Shown piece after piece: positions 49,701 through 60,689 of a DNA stretch of 64,000 bases. Position numbers and translations under genes: made by a program. This DNA is from Heliocidaris tuberculata (lineage: Eukaryota; Echinodermata; Echinoidea; Camarodonta; Echinometridae). Location of the stretch: contig CM046851.1 of assembly GCA_025618425.1 (NCBI GenBank), positions 6,995,969 to 7,059,968 on the forward strand, in the 5' to 3' direction. How positions within the stretch are numbered: position 1 is the first letter of the stretch; every line of letters starts with the position of its first letter. Below the pieces are notes generated by a model. The model ran no database searches and had not been told where the DNA came from. It worked only from the letters and a program-made list of their open reading frames with translations.

Positions 49701-52700
49701 CATATTGTTATTCATACAATAAGTGGATTAAACCTTCGATCATGCAACTACATTTAAGTGAGACGTACATCTCGTTAAATACCCTCCAGCAATACACTTG
49801 AAATGTAAATGAAAAATGTCCCTGAATCCCACAGAGGGGCATAAAGAACATGAGCAAACATTCAGATACTACATGTAGTCTAGCTTTCAAGCTCTCTAGA
49901 TGTCTCTGTCAGTCATTTTTACCAGTCTTTGAAACTCATTCAAATATATTCATCTGTAAGTATAGGCATTGCTTATATGTACAAGTTAACACAAATTTAT
50001 TGGTACTTGTCAGACATTACTACCAGTTTACATCCCACCCACACCCTTTTTATTATAGAAAACCAAATATTAAACAGAATTGTAGCCCTTAGTTCTGTAT
50101 AACCCAGTCAATTGTTTTATAGGGTCCCATAATTTAGCACTTCATTAGATTATAATGTGGATCAAAGGGCACTCTGGCTCGTATATTTAGGCCTATGGTG
50201 AAGGTTAACTTATCTTTTCGATGGTAGTTCTACTCGGATGTGTCTGTTATGTGTATCTTTATAGTTCCTTTGCCATTGTTTAAAAAAAATTTAGATTTAA
50301 AAAAAATATATATACATGTAGACCTGTAAGCAAATGCACGTGTATATTCATTCATACATATACCAGAATTAAACCAATGTTTAGTTTTAAAACTTAATAT
50401 TCCGGTACATGTAGTAAATTACATTGTTTTCTTACATTTTTGTAGATAGTAATCATATCCAAATGATGGTAGGTCCCCTTTACCTGTGTTCAGACCTCTC
50501 ACGGTCTAATGAATATCAAGCCAGTGCCATCGAAGAAAGTTGTATTTCTGGTTTAATAATGTTGGGGGGGAGGGGAGGGGGGTTGACAGACATGTATCAG
50601 TCAGATGGTATTACATGTATGTACATGTACATCTAGTGACCTACCTTACACTGTACCATCATCATTTGAAAGAGGCAACTCGGTTTCAAAGCTAGACCCC
50701 TGTTACACCAAAATACCTACCCAAGACCAGTCTCGGGGTGCCCGAGACTGGTTTCCAAAAAGCTGACCCAAATTTTTGGATCCCTGTTACACCAAAATCG
50801 TAAGGAGTCTCGGGGTGCTCCGAGACTGCCTTTTGTGCGTTTACACCGACTTATGCAAAGCTACCCGAGACAGGTTTCAAGTGACACTTTCTGTTTGCGG
50901 ACGTTGTGGGCGTGGGCGGACTGTATTTAGCACACGTGCCAGCAGCACACAAACCAGTCTTGGGTAGGTTAGCGTTTACGCCGGATCCTATAGAGACTTG
51001 GGGCTCCCCTGAACCAGTCTCGGACCGCATCGCTAGGTAGTCCGAGACTGGTTTGCTCAGAAGTGGTCTGGAATAGGTTTCGCCCGTTTACACCGGATTT
51101 GAAAACTACCCGAGACCAATCTCGGGGCGCCCCGCGACTCCTTAGGATTCTGGTGTAACAGGGGTCCTAGAGTTAGTAGGTGAAGACAGAAAGTTGACCA
51201 CAAGAACAACTTTTGTCTCCCTGCTTGCTGCACTCATCATCGTTTCAATATAAAGGGTTTCTTGGTATTTTAAAAAAGGGAAAGAAAAAAGTGTAAAGTT
51301 CTCTGAAAATGGATCAAATGTCCTCTTGTACCGAACAGTCCTTAGTGTGCCCTGTAATACATAATAGACTCAACTATTCAATCTGAATTAATTTTGTAGT
51401 TAATGGATAAACTGGTAGTTGATTTTGCAAGAAAGATGGATGCTCCAAAATTGACAAGACCTTGAATTAAAAGTCTTTAACAGTGATACATATCCCACTA
51501 CAAAAAAGCAAAAGCTTTGGTCTTTGTTATTGTCCTGATCAGCTGAGACTCTTTAAAATCCTTTAATGGGTACTTGATTTCAGATAAACAAGGTTCTGTC
51601 CTTGTTGTTTTGAAGGTAATGTCTTTCAGAGAGAAGGTCCTTTGTTGTGAACAAAATCAGCTTTGGGATCAGACAGTCTTGGGGGGTTTTAGAGCTGACT
51701 TGCCACTTGAGTAGAGCTGACTTGCCACTTGAGATTAGCTTTTATCAAGTTTCAAAAGTCAAGAGTCAAAATTTTGAATTAAGAAGTAGACAAACTTCTG
51801 TTTCAGATATTAGAATAGAATGGCTGTAATCCATTGACTAACTTGTCTTGGTTTTGATTGCTTTATTTTTTCTATAACCTCACTGATATTGTCAGTGCAG
51901 AGTGTATGTTGTTTTCTTGTTTTTGTTGTTTTAATTTCTTACAACATCAATGGCACTGCCAGTGCCTGTTGTTTTATACATGTAATATTGTTTTGTTTTT
52001 TTCTTTCTCTTTCTGTGGAAGTAACATTTCAGGTGGGCTGAAAGTTTGTAAACAATTCAAAATTGCAAATATGGACATCCATGTCATTGTGCTGCATTAA
52101 AATACAAGACTTATAGTATGATAATGATATTCCATTAAAAAACGTATTTCACATCAAACAAACAAAAAATGACAATGGGCATAAAAGATAAAATACCTAT
52201 TCATTTCTAGTTATCTCTTGATGTACAAGTACAGTGTAGGTTACATTTACAACTCTTTGAATGTAAATACTCTAATTTCAAATAACAATATTGAATACCG
52301 GTAAATTACATGAATTCCTATGCAAATATTTTTATTGAATAGATATATACAGTGTGTATGGGTCAATATTTACATGTAAGTGCCATTTTACATGTATAAT
52401 CTGTAAGTATGAGATGAATGTTTGATTGAATATGGAGTCCTGTATAATTCAGACAATACTCATTTTGTAGGCCCTGTATCTTGAATTATGAGGTCAATTC
52501 TTATCTACAACAATTTCTCTTTGATTAGAATTGGGTATTATAAGAATGGAATCCCTCTTAAATACTATGTAGTTACCCCCTGCTTGTTCACGGAATACGG
52601 GCAAATATCTACGGTCTGGTGCCATATTCCATGAGGCCGGAGGCCTCATGGAATATGGCACCAGACCGTAGATATTTCCCATATTTCGTGAGAACAAGCA

Positions 52701-55700
52701 GGGGGTAACGATTTTATCTTTTTAAGTGTAGATCTACATGAATTCTGTAGTGTAATCTCATTGGTAAAGTTACGATGAAATCATAATTCATATTTCAGAA
52801 ACTTTGGTCTACTCACCACTTGTGCTTTCTTGTCTTTCTACAACATCCATCAGGAATACACGTAGATCAATATCAATTTCATCAGTCTCTAAGTCATTTG
52901 TTGTTCATAACTGCCGCTAGTTAATTTTAACAGTTCAAAGTCAACTTTAAAATGCCAAAATAAAAAGTTCATATTCAAACGGTTCAAACATATGTACAGT
53001 TCCAGCTTTGGACTGCCTTTGCATTGGCTTTTATTGTATTTTTGTGGTAACTTTCTTCTCCTTGATTTCTTCTCCTTGATTTCTTCCCGCGAGTGATGTT
53101 GAAATCGCCGGCTGTCAGCCAATATATGCAACAACAAGATAAAGTGCAAATATATGCATGCGATATACATGCGCGCAGCTAGCTGTGAGTCATCACGGAA
53201 TACGGGAAATATTGAGGGATGGATTTAGCGCATGCGCACAAATAAAAAAACAGTGCAAAACATAAAAACAACAACAGCGACAAATGACCTCATTCACGGA
53301 ATACGGGAAATATTCAGTGGATGGTCTGTATTTGTGACCGAGTACACGGGTAATACGGGAATTTATCAAAGACATGATTGACCAATGAGATTACAGAAAT
53401 CATGAACACTAAAAGATAGAATGTAATCTCCATCAAATATCAATTGTAATACAATAATTCTAACTAGTGCAACAATGTTTATTGAAAAAGAATCCTGTAT
53501 TACTACGTAATATAGAGGAATTCCTATGAACTGAGTCAACAATGGAATACTCGATGGATGACTCACTACCTCGGTCAGGCATAGTTCATTGAGAAAAATA
53601 ATCCTGCAGATAATCCTGTTATGAATATTTGCCCATTTCTATCATGGGGTTTCTATTGCAAGATTTTGTAGATCTATGCGATTGTTTTTATGCCTCAAGC
53701 CAAGTTGGTGTGATTGGTTGAGAACAGCTGGGATGAAAAACATGATTGAAGGGAATTATTTGGAAATCAAACAAATGGTTATCAACTGAATGAAAACGTT
53801 CCCTCCATACATTAGTCCTACATAACGAATATTTGTTTTATGTTGTATCCCCCTACACTGCTTGATAGCCTACATGTGTAGTTTATTTTATAAGTCTGTA
53901 TTAGGTTGTGTGTCCCCATTGTTGTATTATGGCTATTGTAACAGCTCACATTTTAGCAGAATTCTGCAGGTTGCAGGTTTCTTCAGTGCCTGCATTATAC
54001 CACCCTGCAAGAAAACTAGTAGCATATCAAATGAAATTGGCTGTTCAAATCTTTCATGTTTTCATAAAGAAGAGCATTACATACATTTTAAACCATATAG
54101 TAATATTTATTTATTCATTCATTTTTTAATATATTTTAAAATCTTTTTTTTTTTTTTTTTTTTTTTGCTTCATGCATCATGTAGGCATACCTGTAGGCAC
54201 ATTGCAAAATACAAAATATGTGCCATACAAACAGAAAGACTTAGTACATGTAGGCCTACTTAATTTGTATTTGTAGGGTCATATTCTAACTAAAATGGAC
54301 ATAGCAGACATTTAGTAGACTTGATGTTCTTTGTGTTAATTGTTTATATAAGGCTTACAACAATGCGAGAGCAAGAAATTATCAGCCTCACAAAGCTCTG
54401 TGGTAACTTCTTTCTGAGATATCCACAGTTCGTTCATTGGGAATATTGCAATAAGATATGCATTCTGCATGTAAGACATCCGGAATGCACCTCGCTCTCA
54501 TTACTGAGGCCCTCTGGCTGTGTCCTTGGTAACAGAGTAGATGAAAGACGCGTATTGGTAATGCTATCCCAGGCGGGTATTGATCCAGCGTCTCACTCAA
54601 TCATCAAGGGAACCGTGTTTGCACGGCCGACGGTGGAACTTCACATTGCATGCGTGGGTTGAAATGTTTGCATTGCTGGGGAACAGACTGCGCATAAGAC
54701 TCGACTAGCAGAATATCTAAATATGGCTCATAATTTTCCACCCCAAATCGAAGCGTGGTGCTTCTCATTTTATCTGTAAATTACATTGCAGCGCTCACTC
54801 TGCTTGTCTAATATAAACTTCGTTTCCAGATTTGATTAGACAATTTTCAGTCGCATCATTTTGTAAAATGTAATGTTCACGGATCTGAAAAAAGGAAATA
54901 TCTGTTATGTGCATGACTTGTACCTAGACAGGTGGGTGGGATAAATATATTTTGATTTTTTTTTTAAAATATATATGTTCAGATCTTTCTCTCTCTTTGT
55001 TTCAAGTACTATTGAAAGGAAATGGCAGGAAAAACAAATCAAACATTTTCTTCATTTGATATTTTGATTTACAATGTACCGGTAAACAATATTCACCATT
55101 TCAAGTATGATTTCTTAAATTTTCTTTTTTAGTTTTTGTAAATATTTATGAGCCTTGAAAGTTAGCGATTGGCAGAGATGGTCTGTATTATTATGAAGTC
55201 AGTCATTTTGAAAAGGAAATTAATTTGTGCAAAATTTAGTAATACTGGAAAAGTCTGTTCAATAGGATTGTTTGAAAAAAATTCGAATTTTTGCAAGGTG
55301 TTGACCCTTTCAGGACAGGAATTATTTAAGGGCTAAATTGATCACATTTTGTTCTTCAAATAGGCAACAGTAATATATTTCTTTTATTGCTACATGGTTC
55401 TAATAAGGTGTAATGTCTTTGTAAACCACAAACCACAAAATGTGGTCATTTGTCTTGAAAGGGTTAATAAGAGAGAAGTTTGCAAGGCCCCCCACCTCCT
55501 GTCTTTTTTTTTCTTTTACACCAGGCTAAAGTGAGAATTTTTTTTTGGATACAATGTTGAGATCTTTCGTATAGCAAAGTAATCTTAAATTACCATGCCT
55601 GTGAAGGAGATCACCACTGCACTGAAGCAATGAGAATGAACCTGATTCCAATTAGGAATTCTAAATAATTCAGGTACCTTTACATACAGGGATTGCAGTG

Positions 55701-58589
55701 CGTTTATATGCAGAGAGCAGAAAGGCATTGTAGTGGAGGCATGATGAATGCATCAGCCCAGCTTTGCAACCCTAATGTTCTCCTGCCACCATAGGCCAAA
55801 ATCCATCAGAATCTATTAGAAGAATGCGAGCTATGTAATGCATGATGGGGTACTATGTGACGATTACCCCCAAACGCCTTGGCTCTAGCTTTGGAGGATT
55901 ACCGTTGCAGCAGCGAGTAGAGGGAGAATTTTCTGGAAGGGAAGAAATGAGCTTGTGCTTCTGCTGCCATGCACATTGTCTGTACAAATGCAAAGTGGAA
56001 ATACATACCGTGCAAGTGTGGATGTCAATCATATGGGAATTATGTATTGGATGCTCTTATGTAAACTGGGTGTTCACAGAAATTGTGTTCACAGAAATTT
56101 TGACATTTACTCTTGTTTGTTTTAGCTGTATGTCTTGTAAGGCCTGTGACCCCGTTCTCATTACAAGGGATAGCACGATCTAGCGCACGCTAGATCGAGC
56201 CACCTCTAAGGTGAGAACGCGGCGAAGTCGTTTCGGCGCACTCCACGGCGGTCCACGAGAGATAGCGCAATCTAGAGCGCGCCTATTCACAGTTTACTGT
56301 GCATAGAGTGCTAAGATAGATCGCGCTACCCTCTGCAGGTGTGAACCCGCGGCGTGCCAGTGGACCTCCCTGGCGCGCCCCATGATGGAGCGATCCACTT
56401 TCCAATCTCGTAATGAGAATGGGGTCTATGTTTGTGGTTTAGAGCAGTAGGCCTACAGTGTACATGTAGTTTATGTACATGGCATTTCATTTCCCTGTAT
56501 TCATTTGTACAAGCTTTGAGGAAAAATGAACCATACCAACATTCCAAAATACTGCTGTTTACTTGATCAACAGACATTTTCAGTTGCTAGAATACTATAA
56601 AAAAATTGGGAAAATGAAGGGAGGGGAAAAATGTCTAACAACCGAAAAAAGGGGTATGAGAATACATTTTTTTAGAATTATTATTATTATTTTTTTGGGG
56701 GGGGGGATATCTAAAATTTATTCATAGGGTGCTCCATTTTGTGTGTACCTACATGTAAGGTATGCTAAATTGGGTTTTCACCCCACCCCCATTCCTTCCC
56801 CCTCCCGGTTTACAACCGCCTCTCCATTATAAAAGTGGATACTGGATAGATGAGTTTTATAACATGGCGTATCCTAAGAGATAACGTTTGTTGTTCATGT
56901 ACATGTATTGATCGTTCAGTGCTCTAATTGAGATTAATCATTAACTCTTAGGCATTGATCGTACATCATCATGTATATGAATAGGAGAGAGAGTGGTGGT
57001 TACATGTATAGCATGTGATGGATTGGATAGTGTACCTCTACTCACGTTTCATTCCCTAAGGCTTCTTTCAATGTAAATTTCATTTATGCAATGCTTGACT
57101 ACTGAAGATGTTTTGTGTATTAAAGTCTCCTTTTCTTTCTTCCCAAATCTCCTTTTCTCTCTTTTTCTTCCATAATTTCTCTGTTTCTCTCCCTTAATTT
57201 TGTTTTCTCTCTCTCTCTCTCTTACTCTTCTTTTCATAATCTGTCTCCAAACACTTATTTTATGAATTATAAATTAACACTTGTTCATGTGCATCCTTTT
57301 TTCTGTTTTTTTTCCCCCCATACAGCGGTGGACTTCTTCAATCAAATCAACATGTTATATGGTACCATCACAGAGTTCTGCACAACAGATAAATGTCCTG
57401 TCATGTCAGCCGGACCAAAGTAAGTCTTTACAATCCTCTTCGTAATTATATTTTCACTTTCATAGGAAATGACATTTAATTTGCGATTGTTTATCTTGTA
57501 GTAGACCACTTGATTTCTGTCTTTCCAGCAGTCCAGATTACCATTAACTCTGTATATGTTTATCTTTCAGGTATGAATACCATTGGGCAGATGGTCAGAC
57601 GGTCAAGAAACCCATCAAGTGTTCAGCGCCTAAGTACATTGACTACCTCATGACATGGGTTCAGGATCAGCTGGACGATGAAACAATATTCCCTTCAAAA
57701 ATAGGTTAGTTGAATGATCCTCACTTCTTGGAAATTTGAGAATGACAATAGAAGGAAAATTTATAAACCTGTTCCATATAGAGCCCGATATAGGTGTAAA
57801 CCGATTAGAAAAACATGTATAGTGAAAACAAAATTGTATCCTTTGGGCTAGGAAATATAATTTCAGAGAATTATTCTCAATATTGGAAAATCAAATTGTT
57901 ATGGTTGAAAGTTGATATGATTGATGAAATTGGAATGATATGTACCTTATTGTTTATTCTTGAATTTGATGTCATAATAGTATTTATAATTTACAGACAT
58001 CCCCAGTTCCAGTACATTGCACAGAGTTCCGTGATTGCGATAATTTCTTGCTCTCGCATTGTTGTAGGCCTTATATAAACGATTAACACAAAGAAAGCAT
58101 AACATATTTTCCAATGAACATAGAATCTTTGATACACTGAATGAAAATATGTTTCTGATTGTTACATGTACATGGAAGTGAAAATGACATTTACCAGAAT
58201 TACAGAAGTCTTTTGGTTTTAAGTTCAATATTTACCTATCCTTATTTGTTCTTTCTCTCTCTCTTTTCTCCCCCTCTTTCTACCTCTACAATGTATTTCT
58301 CTCTTTCCTCTCTCCCTATTCTTCCATCCCTCGCCTTACAAAATACCAAACAGGTGTGCCTTTTCCCAAGAACTTTATGACGATAGCCAAGACGATCCTG
58401 AAGAGGTTATTCCGGGTCTATGCCCACATCTACCACCAGCACTTCAAGGAGATCGTCATCCTGGCAGAGGAGGCTCACCTCAACACCTCCTTCAAGCATT
58501 TCATCTACTTCGTCCAGGAGTTCAACCTCATTGACCGCAAGGAACTGGCTCCTCTCCAAGAACTCATTGACAAGTTCTCAAACAAGTGA
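46606..58589 (+). CDS. MOB1: MOB1 kinase activator (Mats), exons 2-5; exon 1 not found
   Basis: Exons 46606-46769, 57326-57419, 57571-57704 and 58354-58589, with introns of 10556, 151 and 649 bp. With the conserved first exon (MSFLF plus two bases, not located) the protein would be 214 residues; human MOB1A has 216. MOB1 is the scaffold and coactivator that binds phosphorylated MST/Hippo and activates LATS and NDR kinases, acting in growth control and mitotic exit. Seen: KTF and AEATLGSG, which carry the threonines equivalent to human T12 and T35 (MST1/2 targets); zinc ligands Cys-x4-Cys in EFCTTDKC and His-x4-His in AHIYHQH (human C79, C84, H161, H166); and the near-invariant [14 protein letters not shown] core, here [20 protein letters not shown]. 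Every splice phase agrees. The identification is secure. The C-terminus (DKFSNK) is slightly shorter than in human. Confidence 0.96.
47084..47485. mobile_element. Long-TIR MITE, family A copy 2 (MOB1 intron 2)
   Basis: Starts AAACAGATCAGTGAAGGTTT and ends with the inverse (CTTTCACTAATCTGTTT). The inner arms ATTGGCAACTCTGTGACA and ACGGAGTTGCCAATTTG match copy 1 at 770-1160. Confidence 0.85.
48045..48855. mobile_element. ~810-bp TIR element with a GC-rich core
   Basis: Left GGCTCGTATTCTCGAAAGGC and right (reverse complement) GGCCGGTATTCTTGAAAGTGG, both followed by CTAA(C/G)TTAA. The core at 48220-48480 is CpG-rich with a stem (GATAGAGCGAGG... / ...GGTACTCTATC). It has no TIR-type transposase. 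Confidence 0.65.
48890..48966. repeat. Perfect short hairpin element, copy 3 (MOB1 intron 2)
   Basis: GTCTGTTGAGAGCCAGAAGG pairs with the right end GGCTCCAAACAGAC and CCTTCTGGCTC. The stem is about 30 bp with a short loop. Confidence 0.82.
48970..50690. other. MOB1 intron 2 sequence without recognised elements
   Basis: AT-rich with TACATGTA motifs near 49310 and 50615; nothing else seen. Confidence 0.5.
50695..51166. mobile_element. 472-bp TIR element with duplicated left end
   Basis: Ends GACCCCTGTTACACCAAAAT and the inverse of GGACCCCTGTTACACCAGAAT. A second copy of the left end (CCCTGTTACACCAAAATCG) lies at about 50784. CGAGACTGGTTT-type motifs recur inside in both orientations. CTA flanks both ends. 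Confidence 0.82.
51690..51733. repeat. Perfect 22-bp direct duplication
   Basis: TAGAGCTGACTTGCCACTTG plus AG occurs twice head to tail. Confidence 0.95.
52480..53580. mobile_element. Composite foldback element in MOB1 intron 2
   Basis: Contains the palindrome at 52572-52709 and inverted TGTAATCTCATTGGT segments at about 52744 and 53393. TCACGGAATACGGG recurs three times (about 52589, 53194 and 53294). Outer arms (ATACTATGTAGTTAC / ATTACGTAGTAATAC) also pair. Confidence 0.65.
52572..52709. repeat. 138-bp palindrome with a 36-bp perfect inner stem
   Basis: 52603-52638 and 52642-52677 are exact reverse complements around a GGA loop. The outer parts (GTTACCCCCTGCTTGTTC / GAACAAGCAGGGGGTAAC) pair as well. 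Confidence 0.95.
54325..54400 (+). repeat. Dispersed ~75-bp repeat, copy 1
   Basis: CTTTGTGTTAATTGTTTATA through AATGCGAGAGCAAGAAATTATC recurs inverted in MOB1 intron 4 at about 58018-58095. Confidence 0.8.
55305..55463. mobile_element. MITE family C, short internally deleted copy
   Basis: CCCTTTCAGGACAGGAATTA to TTTGTCTTGAAAGGG; 159 bp against about 405 bp in the copy at 34970. Confidence 0.78.
56148..56426. mobile_element. 279-bp CpG-rich TIR element
   Basis: GACCCCGTTCTCATTACAAG and the inverse of GACCCCATTCTCATTACGAG bound a CpG-rich interior with repeated GATAGCGC and ATCTAG motifs. It lies 0.9 kb before MOB1 exon 3. Confidence 0.85.
57326..57419 (+). CDS. MOB1: MOB1 exon 3
   Basis: Acceptor ccccatacag after a strong pyrimidine tract, donor AA|gtaagtc. 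Encodes [18 protein letters not shown], then [13 protein letters not shown]. It holds the two zinc-binding cysteines. Confidence 0.96.
57571..57704 (+). CDS. MOB1: MOB1 exon 4
   Basis: Acceptor tatctttcag, donor ATAG|gttagt. Encodes [35 protein letters not shown] and DETIFPSKI, the core of the Mob1/phocein fold. Confidence 0.96.
58018..58095 (-). repeat. Dispersed ~75-bp repeat, copy 2 (inverted)
   Basis: Reverse complement of 54325-54400 with a few substitutions. Confidence 0.8.
58354..58589 (+). CDS. MOB1: MOB1 exon 5 (terminal coding exon)
   Basis: Acceptor ccaaacag. Encodes [20 protein letters not shown], the zinc-ligand segment [11 protein letters not shown], then [20 protein letters not shown] to DKFSNK and TGA at 58587-58589. 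The last ~99 bases are re-duplicated downstream in decayed form. Confidence 0.96.
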
Positions 58590-59108
58590 TCGATGTTGGA
58601 ATCTTATTTACCGAGATAGAGACTCAATTCAAGCACTTCATCTACTTTGTACAGGAGTTTAACCTCATCTATAGGAAGGAGCTACATGTAGCCCAGCTCC
58701 AGGAACTCATTGCCAGGTTCTTAAACAAGTGATCGATGTCATTGATGTCAGAATCTTTGTTTACCGAGATAGAGACTCGATACAGTCTACTTTAAAGTAG
58801 TCCCCAGATCCAACCTCAGAGACCAGGAGAAGCTGGTCCTGATGGAAGTCCTCGATAGGTTCTTAGACAAGTGATCCCAGCCTATGTCTTCGATGTTGGA
58901 ATCCTTGCTAACAGAGACGGAGACTCGAGACAAGTAGCTTGCGTACTTTGTACAGGAGTTCAACTACAGTAACTAGGACGAGCTAGCCTTGCTCCAGGTA
59001 CTTCTTGATAGGTTCTCAAACAAGTGATTCCCACCCATTGACCATCCTGCTTACAACAGAATCAAATCTGAGATAGCGTTGCTGACCGACAGAGAGACTC
59101 GATTCAAA
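58590..59108 (+). pseudogene. Decaying tandem copies of the MOB1 C-terminal coding end
   Basis: After the MOB1 stop, a unit of about 143-153 bp recurs. Each unit has a spacer (GATGTTGGAATC...GAGATAGAGACTCGA) and then a copy of the last coding segment ending in AACAAGTGA or GACAAGTGA. The stop triplets lie at 58587, 58730, 58872 and 59025, and a lone spacer remnant ends near 59108. The first extra copy (58628-58732) is still open and encodes [14 protein letters not shown], then a variant of the MOB1 tail with a two-codon insertion (CATGTA), but in a different frame from MOB1. The later copies have internal stops and deletions. It probably lies in the 3' UTR. Confidence 0.85.
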
Positions 59109-59109
59109 G

Positions 59110-60300
59110 TAAACTTTGCAAAGGTTGGGTATTTATTCTGGATATCGTGATAGTTCCTAGAGAAAATGGCTCCTGTTCCTCTAGATAGTAGCCTCTTTAA
59201 ACAGACAAATTGTCTGCTGCCCTCATGTTCTTCATGCTCCTTTTCCATGTTACCAATGAATACACCTTTCTGTGTCAAATACCCCAACTGTACTTCATTT
59301 ATTATGTTTAGAGAGTTATTTATTATCGTCTAAATGCAACCAAGACAAGGAACCCATTCCTAATATGTCACTGTCATTAGTTTATTAGGAAATAATGAAG
59401 TTCCTCACAAAGTATTTTGTTTAATATTTATTATTTAATAGTAACCAACCTTCCCATAGTCAGGTTTTCAGCATGTATATCATAGGTATGGCTTGTCATA
59501 TGTGGAATTGTCTACAAGTTACAAGATGACTTGGAAGATTCTTCCAGAAACTTCCTCAAGTTATTTATTTTAACTTTTTTTTTTTTTTTGTGACATCGTT
59601 ATGCTCCTTTCAAACTAATTATTGACGAAAATTTTCAACAAGTACTTATTCTTCAACTTGTTTAACATTTTGATAATATACAGAGTAAAACAAAAGATAG
59701 AATGGTTAATAGCCAATCTGCTTGCTGAGTACTTGGAGATTTTAACATCTATATTAACAGATAGCCTTTGAAAACTGCTTTGCTCTCTAACCATTTCACA
59801 AGGATAACGATTAATATTTTGACATTCAAATCATTTAAATTTTCAAAATACTGTGCAGTGAGTGGAATATAGTGGAGGTGGTCTGTGGATGTATGCTGCA
59901 ATATATAATGAAACAGTTTAAGGGAAATTAACACATGTGTGTGTGTCCAGAGTCCAGAGGCCTTGCAATTTCCTAAGATCGGCTCAATTTGTATATCAAG
60001 GTTATGTTTGGCTAAGTGCAGGGTCAAGGGAAATTGCAGGCTCCTTGCTGGAGGTATGTAGATGACTCCATCAGTATCCTGTGCCATAACATTGTATGAA
60101 AGATTGGGCATGCTAGTCAAAGTTGCAACTCCTCATTCCATGGCTTTAACCTATACCATAGAAGGATTTACAACTGATTTTACATGAAGTTTTATTTCAT
60201 AGGGCCTTGGTTAATTGATTTTATGCTGCATAAAGGTCAAACTGATTGAATTCTCATGTCATTCTAGGACAAAAGAAAAAGGGAAGCAAGCGATTGTTTA
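59110..60300. other. Probable MOB1 3' UTR, no further features
   Basis: AT-rich, non-coding, with a T run near 59577. Confidence 0.4.
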
Positions 60301-60302
60301 TG

Positions 60303-60510
60303 GGATGTATGACATTTGCTCCTGCGACAATTGCTCCGGTCTAACTTTGCCATGCTAATCCTAACCCTAAACCTAACCCTAACCCTAACCCTAATCCGAA
60401 TCTTCACATTGTCTTGAACAAAAAAACAAATCATGACCTTGACCTTAACCTTTGACCTTTCAAGATATGGACTGTGGAGCAAATGTCGCAGGAGCAAATG
60501 TCGGCGCCCC
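60303..60510. mobile_element. 208-bp hAT-like MITE containing telomere-like repeats
   Basis: Inverted GACATTTGCTCCTGCGACA segments lie at 60311-60337 and 60476-60502, with identical TGTTTATG on each side (60295-60302, 60511-60518). The 8-bp duplication suggests hAT mobilisation (inference). The interior holds CCTAACCCTAA repeats and TTGACCTTAACCTTTGACC. Confidence 0.82.
60357..60394. repeat. Interstitial telomere-like (CCCTAA)n
   Basis: Five or so CCTAAC/CCTAAA units inside the MITE; matches the TTAGGG-type telomere unit used by deuterostomes. Confidence 0.85.
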
Positions 60511-60680
60511 TGTTTATGAAATGTCATGTGGCTACTACTACATCAGATCTTATTTCATGCTGCATTAATCCAACTTATTTTTCTTGGACAGGCTTTCAGG
60601 AAATACTAGCTGCAGAGAAAAAGAGTTTCCTTGTACGTGTAAAAGTGAAGTCGTTATAAAGTTCAAACCTGATATCCAGA

Positions 60681-60686
60681 AATAAA
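60681..60686 (+). terminator. Candidate MOB1 poly(A) signal
   Basis: AATAAA about 2.1 kb after the MOB1 stop, followed within 15-35 bases by a GT-rich stretch (tggtgtttctgtgttttg), as expected for a cleavage site. Another AATAAA lies at about 62769. Which one is used cannot be told from sequence. Confidence 0.35.
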
Positions 60687-60689
60687 AGA

